Positions 17,645 to 26,682 of a stretch of DNA of 64,000 nucleotides are shown here, in pieces (position 1 is the first letter of the stretch; every line of letters begins with the position of its first letter). Made by a program: the position numbers and the translations under genes. A model generated the notes under the pieces. It was given only the letters and a program-made list of their open reading frames with translations. It made no database searches and had not been told where the DNA came from. Origin of the DNA: Aurantiacibacter sp. MUD61 (GTDB lineage: Bacteria > Pseudomonadota > Alphaproteobacteria > Sphingomonadales > Sphingomonadaceae); NCBI RefSeq assembly GCF_027912455.1, contig NZ_CP115446.1, forward strand, positions 953,501 to 1,017,500, in the 5' to 3' direction.

Positions 17645-17746
17645 TCTGAGTCCGCGCATCCGCGCGGACTTCCTCGGTGCTAATCGCTCCGCTGCGCGGC
17701 ACCTGCGGGCGGCCAATTCGGCCTCTGTCGCCGCCTCAGGGCGACG
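17645..17746. repeat. Intergenic structured repeat, copy B
   Basis: Located right after the rsfS stop, it shares ordered sequence blocks with 1984-2081. It folds into a perfect 8-bp hairpin GTCCGCGC (17650-17657), loop ATCC, GCGCGGAC (17662-17669), and a second hairpin GTCGCC (17727-17732) / GGCGAC (17740-17745). The stems differ in sequence from copy A but pair in both, which hints at selection for structure. Confidence 0.55.
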
Positions 17747-17763
17747 ATTTTGGGAAGGTTCTT

Positions 17764-18087
17764 GTGAGCGCACAGTCGCGATATCGAATGGCCAATCGCG
17801 CCATGTGGGCCTCTTGGGGCCTGTTCGCGGCATTGGCGATTTACAGCGCTATCAATGGGCCGTTCCGCCTTTCGCGTGAACCTCTTTTTACTTTGGGTTT
17901 CATTCTCTTGCTTCTGGCCATGGTCGCGCAGTTCTGGCTGGCGAAGCGCGCTTACAAGACGGTGCATTGCGGCAAATGTCGCCATCGTTTTTTCGATCGC
18001 ATGTTCGTGATTTTCCCCGCCAAGAGCGGCTGCTCCAAATGCGATGCCTCGATCGAGGACGCATGGGTCTGGCAGGGGGAGGACTGA
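17764..18087 (+). CDS. Small two-helix membrane protein with CxxC zinc-ribbon
   Basis: A 107-residue protein from GTG at 17764, chosen for its GGGAAGG ribosome binding site 6-7 bp upstream; the frame is open to 17677 but that part is the repeat. It has two hydrophobic helices (about residues 14-32 and 45-65), then two pairs of cysteines, CGKC and CSKC, about 26 residues apart, likely binding zinc on the cytoplasmic side. It ends directly before rlmH. I do not recognise a named family. Confidence 0.6.
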   Translation: MSAQSRYRMANRAMWASWGLFAALAIYSAINGPFRLSREPLFTLGFILLLLAMVAQFWLAKRAYKTVHCGKCRHRFFDRMFVIFPAKSGCSKCDASIEDAWVWQGED

Positions 18088-18510
18088 ATGCTCCTGCATG
18101 TCATCGCGCGCGGGAAAATCGCCCGCTCTCCCGAAGGCGAGCTCGTCGATCGCTATGCCAAGCGCATCCAGTGGCCGCTCAAGCTGACGGAACTGCCTGA
18201 AACAGGCGGAAGGATTCCCGAACCTCAAGCCCCCGTCCGTACCGTGCTGCTTGACGAGAAGGGCAAGAATTTGGGCTCGGAGGAATTTGCCACCATGCTC
18301 GAACGCTGGCGCGATGACGGCATGCGCGAATGCCGCTTCGTGCTTGGTGCAGCAGATGGCCATTCTGCTGCCGAGCGCAACGAAGCAGACCTGCTGCTTT
18401 CATATGGCAAGGCAACCTGGCCGCATCTTCTTGCCCGGGCGATGCTGATGGAACAGCTCTTCCGCGCGACAAGCATCCTTGCAGGCCATCCCTATCATCG
18501 GGCAGGATAG
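18088..18510 (+). CDS. rlmH: 23S rRNA (pseudouridine(1915)-N(3))-methyltransferase
   Basis: A 140-residue SPOUT methyltransferase that methylates pseudouridine 1915 in helix 69. The knot region is visible: FVLGAADGHSAAERNEADLLLS and the C-terminal LLARAMLMEQLFRA...HPYHRA. It starts directly after the stop of the small membrane protein. It is slightly shorter than the E. coli enzyme (155), as in many alphaproteobacteria. Confidence 0.95.
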   Translation: MLLHVIARGKIARSPEGELVDRYAKRIQWPLKLTELPETGGRIPEPQAPVRTVLLDEKGKNLGSEEFATMLERWRDDGMRECRFVLGAADGHSAAERNEADLLLSYGKATWPHLLARAMLMEQLFRATSILAGHPYHRAG

Positions 18511-18515
18511 CGCCG

Positions 18516-19739
18516 ATGGCGTGGCTCAATCACAGGCTGTTGTTGCTGGGCGGATCGGCGTTTCTCTGCGCAGTCGCCGCCGTGGGTCAGCGTGCGCCCG
18601 CCCTCGACGATCCCGATGATACCCGCGCCGCGCTTGCCGAAGCGCTGCAGGAACGCCGCGCTGCCGAGGTCCGCAGCGAGCGGCTGGAGGCGGAAGCAGC
18701 TGCCGCAGAAGACGCGGCCGAACGCGCCGCGCGCGAAGCTGCCGCGATTGCCGCACGTATCCAGCAGGCCGAAGCCGGAATAGCCGCCGCCCGTGCTCGC
18801 ATGACAATGATCGCGCGCGAACGCGACGATCTGCGCGAGGAACTGGGCCGTGAGCAGCGCCCCATCGTGCGCCTCACCGCCGCGCTCCAGCAATTCTCGC
18901 GCCGCCCCGTGGCATTCTCCGTGCTTCGCCCCGGCGATGTGTCCGATGTCGTCTATCTGCGCGCCATGCTGCACAATGCCGTGCCGCAGGTGCAGGAGAG
19001 TACCGAAGGCCTGCGGACGCAAATCGCCCGCTCCGCCGAGTTGAGCCGCGAGGCTGCCGCCGCTGCGGAAGCGCTGTCGGCGGATGAAGTGGCGCTGGCC
19101 GAGCGGCGTGACGAACTCGCAGAGATCGAAAGCCGCGAACGCCTCGCGGCGCGCGCTGCCGACAGTGCGGCAGATCGCGAAGCCGAACGCGCGCTCGCTT
19201 TGGCAGAGGAGGCGCGTGATCTTGACGGATTGGTCGACCAGCTCGACCGCGCTGCTGCCTTGCGGGAAAGGCTTTCCGCACTGCCCGGACCGCAGTTGCG
19301 CCCTGCATCGCCAGCGTCCGCGCAAGTCGGTGACGCCTCCCCGCCAGGCAATGCTACGCCCAGACCGGCAAATTCGCCGCCCACTCCCTACATACTTCCG
19401 GTTGCGGGGCGCACGATCACAGGCTTCGGCGCGCCACAAGACGCAGGACTGAGCCAAGGCTTGACCCTTGGTCCTATCGCCGGCGCGCAGGTCGTTGCGC
19501 CGGCCAGCGGGCGGATCGCTTTTGCAGGCCCTTACCGCGGATATGGCCGGATCGTGATAATCGAACACCGCGGCGGCTGGACCAGCCTGATCACCGGCCT
19601 TGCTCGAAGCGATGTGCGAGTCGGGCAGGATGTGGTCGGCGGAGCGCCTTTAGGTGTCGCAGGGCCGGACAGGCCAAGCGTGACATTGGAACTCAGGCGC
19701 AATGGCGAGCCGGTGAATCCAATAACGTTCGTATCCTGA
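18516..19739 (+). CDS. EnvC-like murein hydrolase activator (degenerate M23)
   Basis: A 407-residue protein from ATG 18516, 5 bp after rlmH. A signal peptide (LLLLGGSAFLCAVAAVG) precedes a long Ala/Glu/Arg-rich coiled coil (residues 25-260), a Pro-rich linker, and a LytM domain at the C-terminus (GAQVVAPASGRIAFAGPYRGYG). The zinc-binding histidines are missing: the place of HxGxD reads LSQGLTLGP and the final HLHFE reads VTLELRR. This matches EnvC, which activates amidases at the septum rather than cutting peptidoglycan itself. Confidence 0.85.
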   Translation: MAWLNHRLLLLGGSAFLCAVAAVGQRAPALDDPDDTRAALAEALQERRAAEVRSERLEAEAAAAEDAAERAAREAAAIAARIQQAEAGIAAARARMTMIARERDDLREELGREQRPIVRLTAALQQFSRRPVAFSVLRPGDVSDVVYLRAMLHNAVPQVQESTEGLRTQIARSAELSREAAAAAEALSADEVALAERRDELAEIESRERLAARAADSAADREAERALALAEEARDLDGLVDQLDRAAALRERLSALPGPQLRPASPASAQVGDASPPGNATPRPANSPPTPYILPVAGRTITGFGAPQDAGLSQGLTLGPIAGAQVVAPASGRIAFAGPYRGYGRIVIIEHRGGWTSLITGLARSDVRVGQDVVGGAPLGVAGPDRPSVTLELRRNGEPVNPITFVS

Positions 19740-19822
19740 GCATTTTTTCCTCATCTGGCGTTAAGCGCCGCTGTGCGATAAACCGGCGCAATGGGACTCA
19801 ACCCGTCTAGGAATATCGCAAT

Positions 19823-21163
19823 ATGAAGTTTGCCCCCGCCATTCGTGCTGCTGCCCTGTGCACCGCTGTCGCGCTGATGCCTGTCACCACTGCCGCCATC
19901 GCGCAGGTTGAAGGCCGCGCTTCCCCGGAATTTGCGCGTCTTTTCGCGACGTACCAGCGCATCAAGGCAAGCTACGTTGAGCCGGTCGAGGATGAAGTCC
20001 TGATCCGCGGTGCGATCGACGGAATGCTGGCATCCCTCGATCCGCACAGCGCCTATATCGATGGCGCCGCGATGGAGCGGCTGACCACGATGATCGACGG
20101 CAATTACCAGGGTCTCGGCATCACCATCCAGATGGAAGATGGCGCGGTGAAAGTCATCTCGCCGTTCCGTGGCAGCCCTGCCGAGCGCGCCGGTATCGCA
20201 GCGGGCGATTACATCACGCATATCGATGGCGAGCTGATTTACGGCCTCGAAGTCGATGAAGCGGTGGCGCAGATGCGCGGCCCCGCAGGCTCGAATGTCG
20301 AAGTGACGATTTTCCGTCCCGGCCGAACCGAAAGTTTTGAAGTCACCGTGACCCGCGGCGTGATCGAGCTGGAGCCGGTGACCTGGGAGCTGATCGGCGA
20401 TGACATCGGCCATATCAGCGTGAATGAATTCTCCGCCGATGTGGGCGCCGATGTGCGCGCAGCCTTGATGGATCTGCAGCAGCAGGCACCGGGCGGCCTT
20501 GCTGGTCTGGTGCTCGATATGCGCCGCAATCCGGGCGGTTCGCTCGATGAAGCGGTGGCGCTTTCCGACCTGTTCCTGACCGACGGTCAGATCGTGTCGC
20601 AACGCGGCCGTACGCGTCGTGATACCGTGTTTTACGAGGCAGAGAGCGTCTATCGCGGCGATGTGGCAGACGGCCTGCCGATCATTGTTCTGATCGACGA
20701 AGGTTCCGCTTCGGCATCCGAAATCGTTGCGGGCGCGCTGCAGGATCACCGCCGTGCGCTGGTGATGGGTGAACGCAGCTTCGGCAAGGGAAGCGTCCAG
20801 ACGCTGCTTCCGCTGACCCGCGACACCGCGCTCAAGCTGACCACCGCACGTTACTTCACCCCTTCGGGTCGCAGCGTGCAGGAAGGCGGGATCGAGCCCG
20901 ATATCCGCGTGCCGCAGCTTTCCGATCCTGATGCCGAACGCCGCCAGCGCCTCGCCCTGCGCGAAAGCGATTTGCGTGGCCACCTGATCAATGAGATCGG
21001 CGTTGAAGACGAAGGCCTCGAGCGCGACCGGATCGACGATCCGCGCTTCCAGCTGACCGCTGCCGAATTGGAAGAACAAGGCATCGGCGATTTCCAGCTC
21101 GATTACGCCGTGCGCACACTGCGCCGGACGACGGGTGTATCCTTGGCTTCACGCGAGCGCTAA
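19823..21163 (+). CDS. S41 family carboxyl-terminal processing peptidase
   Basis: A 446-residue CtpA/Prc-type periplasmic protease with a signal peptide ending near AIAQ. A PDZ domain (YQGLGITIQ ... GSPAERAGIAAGD) at about residues 95-175 is followed by the catalytic core. The Ser-Lys dyad is visible: serine in DEGSASASEIVAGAL and lysine in GERSFGKGSVQ. It follows the EnvC-like gene by 84 bp, the usual order, and probably helps control cell-wall enzymes. Confidence 0.93.
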   Translation: MKFAPAIRAAALCTAVALMPVTTAAIAQVEGRASPEFARLFATYQRIKASYVEPVEDEVLIRGAIDGMLASLDPHSAYIDGAAMERLTTMIDGNYQGLGITIQMEDGAVKVISPFRGSPAERAGIAAGDYITHIDGELIYGLEVDEAVAQMRGPAGSNVEVTIFRPGRTESFEVTVTRGVIELEPVTWELIGDDIGHISVNEFSADVGADVRAALMDLQQQAPGGLAGLVLDMRRNPGGSLDEAVALSDLFLTDGQIVSQRGRTRRDTVFYEAESVYRGDVADGLPIIVLIDEGSASASEIVAGALQDHRRALVMGERSFGKGSVQTLLPLTRDTALKLTTARYFTPSGRSVQEGGIEPDIRVPQLSDPDAERRQRLALRESDLRGHLINEIGVEDEGLERDRIDDPRFQLTAAELEEQGIGDFQLDYAVRTLRRTTGVSLASRER

Positions 21164-21175
21164 GCCGCCGAGACC

Positions 21176-21634
21176 ATGACCACTCTCAACGACGCGTCTG
21201 ATCGCCTGGCCCAGCGGCTTGCGCTGGCTGTTCCTGCTGCTCTGCTCGCGGGGGCCTATATTTCGCAATATGGCTTCGACCTTTTTCCCTGCGAAATGTG
21301 CTGGTGGCAGCGCTACCCGCATTTCGCTGCCGTTGGTCTCGCCCTCCTGTCGTTCGCTGCTCCGCCGAAGAAGCTCTGGATCGCCCTCGCGGCGCTGGCC
21401 ATTCTCGTTTCTGGTCTGATCGGGGCCTTTCATGCCGGGGTCGAGTACGGCTGGTGGCGCGGAATCACAGGTTGCGCGACGACGGGTGATGCGATGTCGC
21501 TCGATGTCATTCGCTGCGATGTCGCGCCATGGTCTTTCCTCGGTATTTCCCTCGCAGGGTGGAATGCGCTTCTTTCTATCGGCAGCGCCATCACCATATG
21601 GGTGTTGCTGATAGCGAAGGAGAAACGCGTATGA
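21176..21634 (+). CDS. Disulfide bond formation protein B family
   Basis: A 152-residue membrane protein with four hydrophobic segments. The first periplasmic loop has the DsbB active-site motif PCEMCWWQR, and the second loop holds two more cysteines (GITGCATT ... VIRCD). It would reoxidise a DsbA-type protein using quinone. The adjacent ubiquinone-synthesis gene coq7 overlaps it by 4 bp. A DsbA-like protein is encoded at 48.1-48.8 kb. Confidence 0.88.
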   Translation: MTTLNDASDRLAQRLALAVPAALLAGAYISQYGFDLFPCEMCWWQRYPHFAAVGLALLSFAAPPKKLWIALAALAILVSGLIGAFHAGVEYGWWRGITGCATTGDAMSLDVIRCDVAPWSFLGISLAGWNALLSIGSAITIWVLLIAKEKRV

Positions 21635-22155
21635 CCGCCAAGAAAGACCGTTCGGAAATGATCCGCGTCGATCAGGCGGGCGAGTTCGGCGCCACACGTA
21701 TTTATGCCGGCCAGCTCGCCGTGATGGGTGAGCGCGGCCCGCATTCGGCCGAAATTCGCGCCATGGCAGAGCAGGAAGCCGGTCACCGCGCAGAATTCGA
21801 TGCGCTGATCGCCAAGCGCGGCGTTCGCCCGACGCTCCTCCAGCCGTTCTGGAATGTCGCAGGCTATGCGCTGGGAGCAGGCACAGCATTGCTCGGCCCC
21901 AAGGCGGCGATGGCTTGCACTGCTGCGGTCGAGGAAGAGATCGACCTCCATTATTCGCGCCAGCTCGATGAGCTCGAAGCGGATGGCGACGATCCGGAGC
22001 TTGCCGATATGATCCACCGCTTTCGCGAGGATGAGCGCGAGCACCGCGATGCGGCGATTGCACACGGGGCGGAAGAAACGCCGGGGTTTCCGCTGCTCTA
22101 TTCAGCCATTCGTCTCGGCTGCAAGGCGGCTATCCGCATTTCCGAGAAAATCTGA
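21631..22155 (+). CDS. coq7: Demethoxyubiquinone hydroxylase family protein
   Basis: A 174-residue ferritin-like di-iron hydroxylase of ubiquinone synthesis. The carboxylate/histidine ligands are in GEFGATRIYAGQ, EQEAGHRAEF, EEEIDLHY and REDEREHRD. ATG 21631 has GAAGGAGAAA upstream and overlaps the dsbB stop. Length matches the short bacterial Coq7 form. Confidence 0.93.
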   Translation: MTAKKDRSEMIRVDQAGEFGATRIYAGQLAVMGERGPHSAEIRAMAEQEAGHRAEFDALIAKRGVRPTLLQPFWNVAGYALGAGTALLGPKAAMACTAAVEEEIDLHYSRQLDELEADGDDPELADMIHRFREDEREHRDAAIAHGAEETPGFPLLYSAIRLGCKAAIRISEKI

Positions 22156-22240
22156 TAAAATCGCGACACAAATGGCTTCATCGCCCGTTCAAGGGATGAA
22201 GCGCTCTATGCGCGAAACTTTTGTGACCCGAGGGATTATC

Positions 22241-22918
22241 ATGACTCGCCTTCTCGCTCTTTCCGCCGCTTCGGCCATCGCCATGGCTTTTTCCGCCGCG
22301 CCTGCTGCCGCGCAGGATCAGGGCGGTGACCGGGTGAACCAGATCATCGTCTATGGCGATGATGAATGCCCAGTATCGGATGAGAACACGATTACGGTGT
22401 GCGCGCGGATGGATGAAAGCGAGCGCTATCGCATCCCGCCGCAGCTGCGGAACAGCGATTCGCCGCAGAATGAAAGCTGGAACAACCGCTTCGAAAGCCT
22501 CGAAGTCGTCGGCGCATTCGGACCGCTGTCCTGCACCCCGGTAGGCTCAGGAGCGGCGCATGGCTGCACCATGCAGATGATCGAGCAGGCCTATGCCGAA
22601 CGTGCCGCAGGCCGCGAAGTGCGCATGGGCGAGCTGATCGCCGCCGCGCGCGAAGAGCGTCTCTCCACCATCGATGAAGATGCGGCGATCTATCAGGAAC
22701 GCGTGGAAGAGCTGGAAGAAGCCGAGCTGGAGCGCCGCCGCCAGGCGCAGGCCCAGCCGATTGGCGATGAAGTGATCGATCCAGACGCACCGCCTTCCGA
22801 AATCGTCGATCCCGATCGCATCCCGCCGCGCGATCTGCCCGCACCCGAATTCGACGATGATGAAGAGCAGGTGCCGCTCGATGCCGCACCGCCGCCCGCC
22901 GAACCCGGCGCCGCCTGA
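22241..22918 (+). CDS. Hypothetical secreted protein with acidic tail
   Basis: A 225-residue protein from ATG 22241. A clear signal peptide ends at AAAQD (near residue 24). Four cysteines occur in ECPVS, TVCAR, LSCTP and HGCTM, possibly two disulfides. The C-terminal third is rich in Glu, Asp and Pro and is likely disordered. Proteins like this occur in sphingomonads without known function. It converges on fabI with 3 bp between the stops. Confidence 0.65.
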   Translation: MTRLLALSAASAIAMAFSAAPAAAQDQGGDRVNQIIVYGDDECPVSDENTITVCARMDESERYRIPPQLRNSDSPQNESWNNRFESLEVVGAFGPLSCTPVGSGAAHGCTMQMIEQAYAERAAGREVRMGELIAAAREERLSTIDEDAAIYQERVEELEEAELERRRQAQAQPIGDEVIDPDAPPSEIVDPDRIPPRDLPAPEFDDDEEQVPLDAAPPPAEPGAA

Positions 22919-22921
22919 GCT

Positions 22922-23725
22922 TTAGCTCAGCGCGATATCGGGCGCGTCTTCCTGCTTCATGCCGACGACGTGATAGCCCGCATCGACATGATGCGTCTCC
23001 CCCGTCACGCCCGATGACAGGTCGGAGCAGAAGTACAGGCCCGCACCGCCGACATCGTCGATCGTGACATTCCGGCGCAGCGGCGCGTTCAGCTCATTCC
23101 ATTTCAGGATGTAGCGGAAATCGCCAATGCCGCTCGCCGCCAGCGTCTTGATCGGCCCGGCGCTGATCGCGTTGACGCGAATATTGTCCGGCCCCAGATC
23201 ATTGGCGAGATATTGCACGCTGGTTTCCAGGGCGGCCTTGGCCACACCCATCACATTGTAATGCGGGACGACCTTTTCCGCGCCGTAATAGGTGAGCGTC
23301 ACGATCGATCCGCCTTCGCTCATCAGCGGCGCAGCGCGCTTGGCTGCGGCGACCAATGAATAAGCGGAGATGTTCATCGTCATCAGGAAATTGTCGAGGC
23401 TGGTGTCGACATATTTGCCGCGTAGCTCGCTCTTGTCCGAAAAGCCGATGGCGTGGACAAGGAAATCGAGCTTGCCCCAGCGCTTCTCGATCTCGGCGAA
23501 GGCGGCATCCATGTTCGCCATATCGGCCACATCGCATTCGATCAGGAAATCACTGCCGACCTGCTCGGCCAGCGGACCGACGCGCTTTTTCAGCGCCTCT
23601 CCCTGATAGGAAAACGCCATCTCTGCACCTTGTTCATGCAGCTTCTTCGCAATGCCCCACGCCAGCGACTTGTCATTGGCGAGCCCCATGATGAGGCCCT
23701 TCTTGCCAGCCATCAGTCCACTCAT
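22922..23725 (-). CDS. fabI: Enoyl-[acyl-carrier-protein] reductase FabI
   Basis: A 267-residue NADH-dependent enoyl-ACP reductase, the last step of each fatty-acid elongation cycle. It has the FabI cofactor start LIMGLANDKSLAWGIA and the catalytic Tyr/Lys region YYGAEKVVPHYNVMGVAKAAL. Complete. It overlaps the BrkB-family gene by 4 bp and is transcribed after it. Confidence 0.95.
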   Translation of the reverse strand: MSGLMAGKKGLIMGLANDKSLAWGIAKKLHEQGAEMAFSYQGEALKKRVGPLAEQVGSDFLIECDVADMANMDAAFAEIEKRWGKLDFLVHAIGFSDKSELRGKYVDTSLDNFLMTMNISAYSLVAAAKRAAPLMSEGGSIVTLTYYGAEKVVPHYNVMGVAKAALETSVQYLANDLGPDNIRVNAISAGPIKTLAASGIGDFRYILKWNELNAPLRRNVTIDDVGGAGLYFCSDLSSGVTGETHHVDAGYHVVGMKQEDAPDIALS

Positions 23726-24759
23726 TGCGTCTCGTCCTCCTGCAATTCATTTTCCGCCCGCTCGCGCCGTTGCTTCGCCGAATGGCCGATGCGGTTGCGT
23801 TCTTCCTCGGGCGTTTCGGCGAGTGCCGCGTTTAACTCCGCCCCTGCGACCATCCCTAAGCCCACCAGCCAGAAAAAGAAAAGCGCGATCATGAAACCTG
23901 CGAGCGATCCATAGGTGAGATTGTAGGCGAACAGGCTGCGCAGGATGGGGGGGAGCGCCACTGTCACCGAAATCCACCACCCCGTCACCAGCAGCGCGCC
24001 GGGCCATTTGGGGTAGCGCCGCGTGCGATATTGTTCCGGCGTCAGCGAGACGAACAGCAGGAACAGCGAAAGATAGAGGCCGACGGCGGGAATGATTCGA
24101 GAGATTTCCAGCGTGCCCAGCGCATTGCTCAATTGCGGCAAATAGGCCTCGATAAATTCCTGTGCCGCGCCGAGCATGATTTGCGCGAACAGCGACAATA
24201 CGAGCAGGAACACCGCACCTAGAATGATGCCCGAGGAGAACAGGCGATAGGTCCAGAACGCCCTCGTCGCGCGCGTGCCATAGGCCCGGCGTAAGATGTC
24301 GCGGATCGTCTCGACCAGGCTGCCCACGGTCCACAGCGCCACCAGCGCGCCGCCCCATAGTAGCCAGCCGCTGCGCATCTGCACCACGTTGCGGGCCACA
24401 GGCTCGATCACATTGGCGACCATGGGCGGCAGCGCGAGCGCCAGCGTGTCGATCGCGGCGGTGCGTTCGTAATCCTCGCCCACGACCGAAAGCACGGCCG
24501 CGCCGAGGATGAAGAAAGGAAAGATGGCCAGCACCGACATGTAAGCCAAATTGCCGGCGTGGATCAGCCCGTCATTGAAACAGCCGACGGCGACCCGTTT
24601 GGTGATGACCCATGCCCGGCCCCACGGGCTTTCGGCGGTTTCCGCATCGGGGTCCTGCCGGGCTTCGAGAGCCGCCTTGCGCCGCGCCTCGGGCGAAGCG
24701 CTTTCCAGCTCCCTGTCCTCGGGCAGCCCCTCTTCTTCGATTTCGGGAAGGCCGGTCAC
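23722..24759 (-). CDS. YihY/virulence factor BrkB family membrane protein
   Basis: A 345-residue inner-membrane protein with about six transmembrane segments between residues 75 and 310. Family landmarks are DGLIHAGNLAYMSVLAIFPF near residue 62 and GSLAGFMIALFFFWLVGLGMVAGAELNAAL near the C-terminus. Both termini are charged. The family was once called ribonuclease BN by mistake; its function is unsettled. Confidence 0.88.
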   Translation of the reverse strand: MTGLPEIEEEGLPEDRELESASPEARRKAALEARQDPDAETAESPWGRAWVITKRVAVGCFNDGLIHAGNLAYMSVLAIFPFFILGAAVLSVVGEDYERTAAIDTLALALPPMVANVIEPVARNVVQMRSGWLLWGGALVALWTVGSLVETIRDILRRAYGTRATRAFWTYRLFSSGIILGAVFLLVLSLFAQIMLGAAQEFIEAYLPQLSNALGTLEISRIIPAVGLYLSLFLLFVSLTPEQYRTRRYPKWPGALLVTGWWISVTVALPPILRSLFAYNLTYGSLAGFMIALFFFWLVGLGMVAGAELNAALAETPEEERNRIGHSAKQRRERAENELQEDETQ

Positions 24760-24818
24760 ACCAGTCTTGTAACAGCGTCACGCGGCGTGTCGAGCAATGT
24801 GTCGACGACCAGCAGGGG

Positions 24819-25796
24819 TCAGCCGCCCATCTCGCTGCGTGGATTGCTATCGTCGGACCAATCGCAAAGCTGTTGTTGCAAAGCTGAAAGATCCTCCGGG
24901 AGCACGATTTCGAGTGTGACGAGCTGATCGCCGCGCCCGCCGCCCTTCGTGCTCCAGCCCTTACCTTTGAGGCGCAGGACCTTGCCCGAACTCGATCCCG
25001 GCGAAATCTTCATCATCACCGCGCCATCGACGGTGGGTACTTTGATCTTCGCACCATTCACCGCTTCAGAAAGCGTAATGGGTAGGTCGAGCCGCACGTC
25101 ATCGCCTTCGCGCCAAAAATGGGCGTGCGACTGGACTTTGATCGTCACGATGCCATCGCCATTACCGCCCGGGCCGGACTGACCCTTTCCTTTAAGGCGC
25201 ATCTGCGTGCCGTCTTCCACGCCTGCTGGAAGAGAGAGGTCGATAGTCTTGCCATCCGAAAGCGTGATGCGCTGCTTTGTGCGCGATGCCGCGTCGATGA
25301 AGGGCACCGTCAGCGTATAGCGAATGTCCGCGCCTTTGCGCGGCGGCGGGGGTGGAGGCGAGCGGAAGCCGCCTGCGCCAGCCCCGGGGCCGCCGCGTGG
25401 GCCACCGCCGCGCCCAAACAGCCCTTCGAACAAATCACCGATGTCGAGATCTTCGGTGCCGAAGCCCTGAAAATCGCGCGCGGAATATTGTGCGCCGCCG
25501 GGCCCGCCTCCACCGAAACCGCCACCGGGCCGCGATCCGCCAAAGCCGCCATTCATGCCAAAGGGCATGGCGGGGTTGCCGTCAGCATCGATCTCGCCGC
25601 GATCGAACTGGCCGCGCTTTTCCTTGTCGGACAGCAGATCATACGCCTGTGTGACCTTGGAAAAACGCTCGGAAGCGTCGGGCTTGTCCTTGTTCCGGTC
25701 CGGATGCAGCTCTTTCGCAAGCTTGCGATAGGCAGACTTGATCTCCGCCTCGCTCGCGGAACGGCTGACGCCGAGAAGAGTGTAGGGATCGCTCAT
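24819..25796 (-). CDS. J domain-containing protein (CbpA-like DnaJ)
   Basis: A 325-residue class II Hsp40. The J domain (residues 1-70) carries the HPD tripeptide in KELHPDRNKD. A Gly/Phe-rich linker (about 75-150) follows, then the two C-terminal beta-sandwich substrate domains. There is no CxxCxGxG zinc domain. It would stimulate DnaK. The N-terminal half of the linker is extremely glycine-rich. Confidence 0.9.
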   Translation of the reverse strand: MSDPYTLLGVSRSASEAEIKSAYRKLAKELHPDRNKDKPDASERFSKVTQAYDLLSDKEKRGQFDRGEIDADGNPAMPFGMNGGFGGSRPGGGFGGGGPGGAQYSARDFQGFGTEDLDIGDLFEGLFGRGGGPRGGPGAGAGGFRSPPPPPPRKGADIRYTLTVPFIDAASRTKQRITLSDGKTIDLSLPAGVEDGTQMRLKGKGQSGPGGNGDGIVTIKVQSHAHFWREGDDVRLDLPITLSEAVNGAKIKVPTVDGAVMMKISPGSSSGKVLRLKGKGWSTKGGGRGDQLVTLEIVLPEDLSALQQQLCDWSDDSNPRSEMGG

Positions 25797-25985
25797 GGTG
25801 TATTAGCTAGGTAGAGCGGAGGGATTCGGCAAGACATGGCTTTCCTACGGCTTCAAGCCGGTTTAGGTCCCCGTGTATGATACAGCCTGCCGCCATCTCG
25901 CATCCACGCATTTCGGACCGGTTTTCGCTCCACAGCGTTTTTGCTTCTGAACACTGTCACACCTGTCACACCCCTGCGAGAAACC

Positions 25986-26588
25986 ATGGCTGAAAACGAC
26001 ACTATCCCGCACGAAAACCCGCTTGCCATCTTCGATGAGTGGTTTGCCGAGGCGCAGGAGAGCGAGCCCAATGATCCCAACGCGATGTGCCTTGCCACGG
26101 CGACGCCGCATGGTTGTCCGTCTGCTCGAATGGTGCTGCTGAAAGGCCATGATGAACGCGGTTTCGTGTTCTACACCAATGCGCAGAGTCGCAAGGGTGG
26201 GGAAATCCGCGCCAATATGCAGGCCGCATTGCTGTTTCACTGGAAGAGCCTGCGCCGCCAGATCCGCATCGAAGGCCCGCTGGAGGAAGTGACGAGCGAA
26301 GAGGCGGATGCCTATTTCCATTCGCGCCCCTTCAAAAGCCAGGTCGGCAGCGCGGCAAGTGACCAGTCCTCCCCGCTGCCCGATCGGCAGGTCTATCTCG
26401 ATCAGGTCGAGCTATTGCGCGAGCGCTACGAAGACGCAGGCGAAGTGCCTCGCCCGCCGCACTGGACCGGCTTTCGCTGCCAGCCCCGCGCCATCGAGTT
26501 CTGGACCGATCGCCCAAATCGGTTGCACGAGCGGCGCCGTTTCACATCTGACGGAGGCGGCTGGACGAGCAGCCTGCTGTATCCGTGA
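25986..26588 (+). CDS. pdxH: Pyridoxamine 5'-phosphate oxidase
   Basis: A 200-residue FMN oxidase that makes pyridoxal 5'-phosphate. The family blocks ARMVLLKGHDERGFVFYTN, SRKGGEI, QIRIEG and the C-terminal RLHERRRF are all present. The frame opens at TTG 25941, but ATG 25986 matches the normal length. The 189 bp upstream, divergent from the J-domain gene, hold no ORF of note. Confidence 0.94.
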   Translation: MAENDTIPHENPLAIFDEWFAEAQESEPNDPNAMCLATATPHGCPSARMVLLKGHDERGFVFYTNAQSRKGGEIRANMQAALLFHWKSLRRQIRIEGPLEEVTSEEADAYFHSRPFKSQVGSAASDQSSPLPDRQVYLDQVELLRERYEDAGEVPRPPHWTGFRCQPRAIEFWTDRPNRLHERRRFTSDGGGWTSSLLYP

Positions 26589-26606
26589 AGACTTGCCTCT
26601 CAACAT

Positions 26607-26672
26607 CCGTTCGTCCTGAGCCTGTCGAAGGGCGCGAGCGGCTACGCCCTTCGACAGGCTCAGGACGAACGG
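26607..26672. repeat. REP-like perfect inverted repeat
   Basis: Two 28-nt arms (26607-26634 and 26645-26672) are perfect reverse complements around a 10-nt loop. The core CGTCCTGAGCCTGTCGAAGG is an intergenic repeat type seen in many alphaproteobacterial genomes. It lies between pdxH and the CDF gene, 10 bp before the latter's start, so it could also end the pdxH transcript. Confidence 0.75.
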
Positions 26673-26682
26673 GGAGTCGCGC

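Noticed and set aside
19751-21079. Minus-strand open frame (442 codons) opposite the S41 peptidase
   Set aside because: Antisense shadow of a gene with an intact Ser-Lys dyad.
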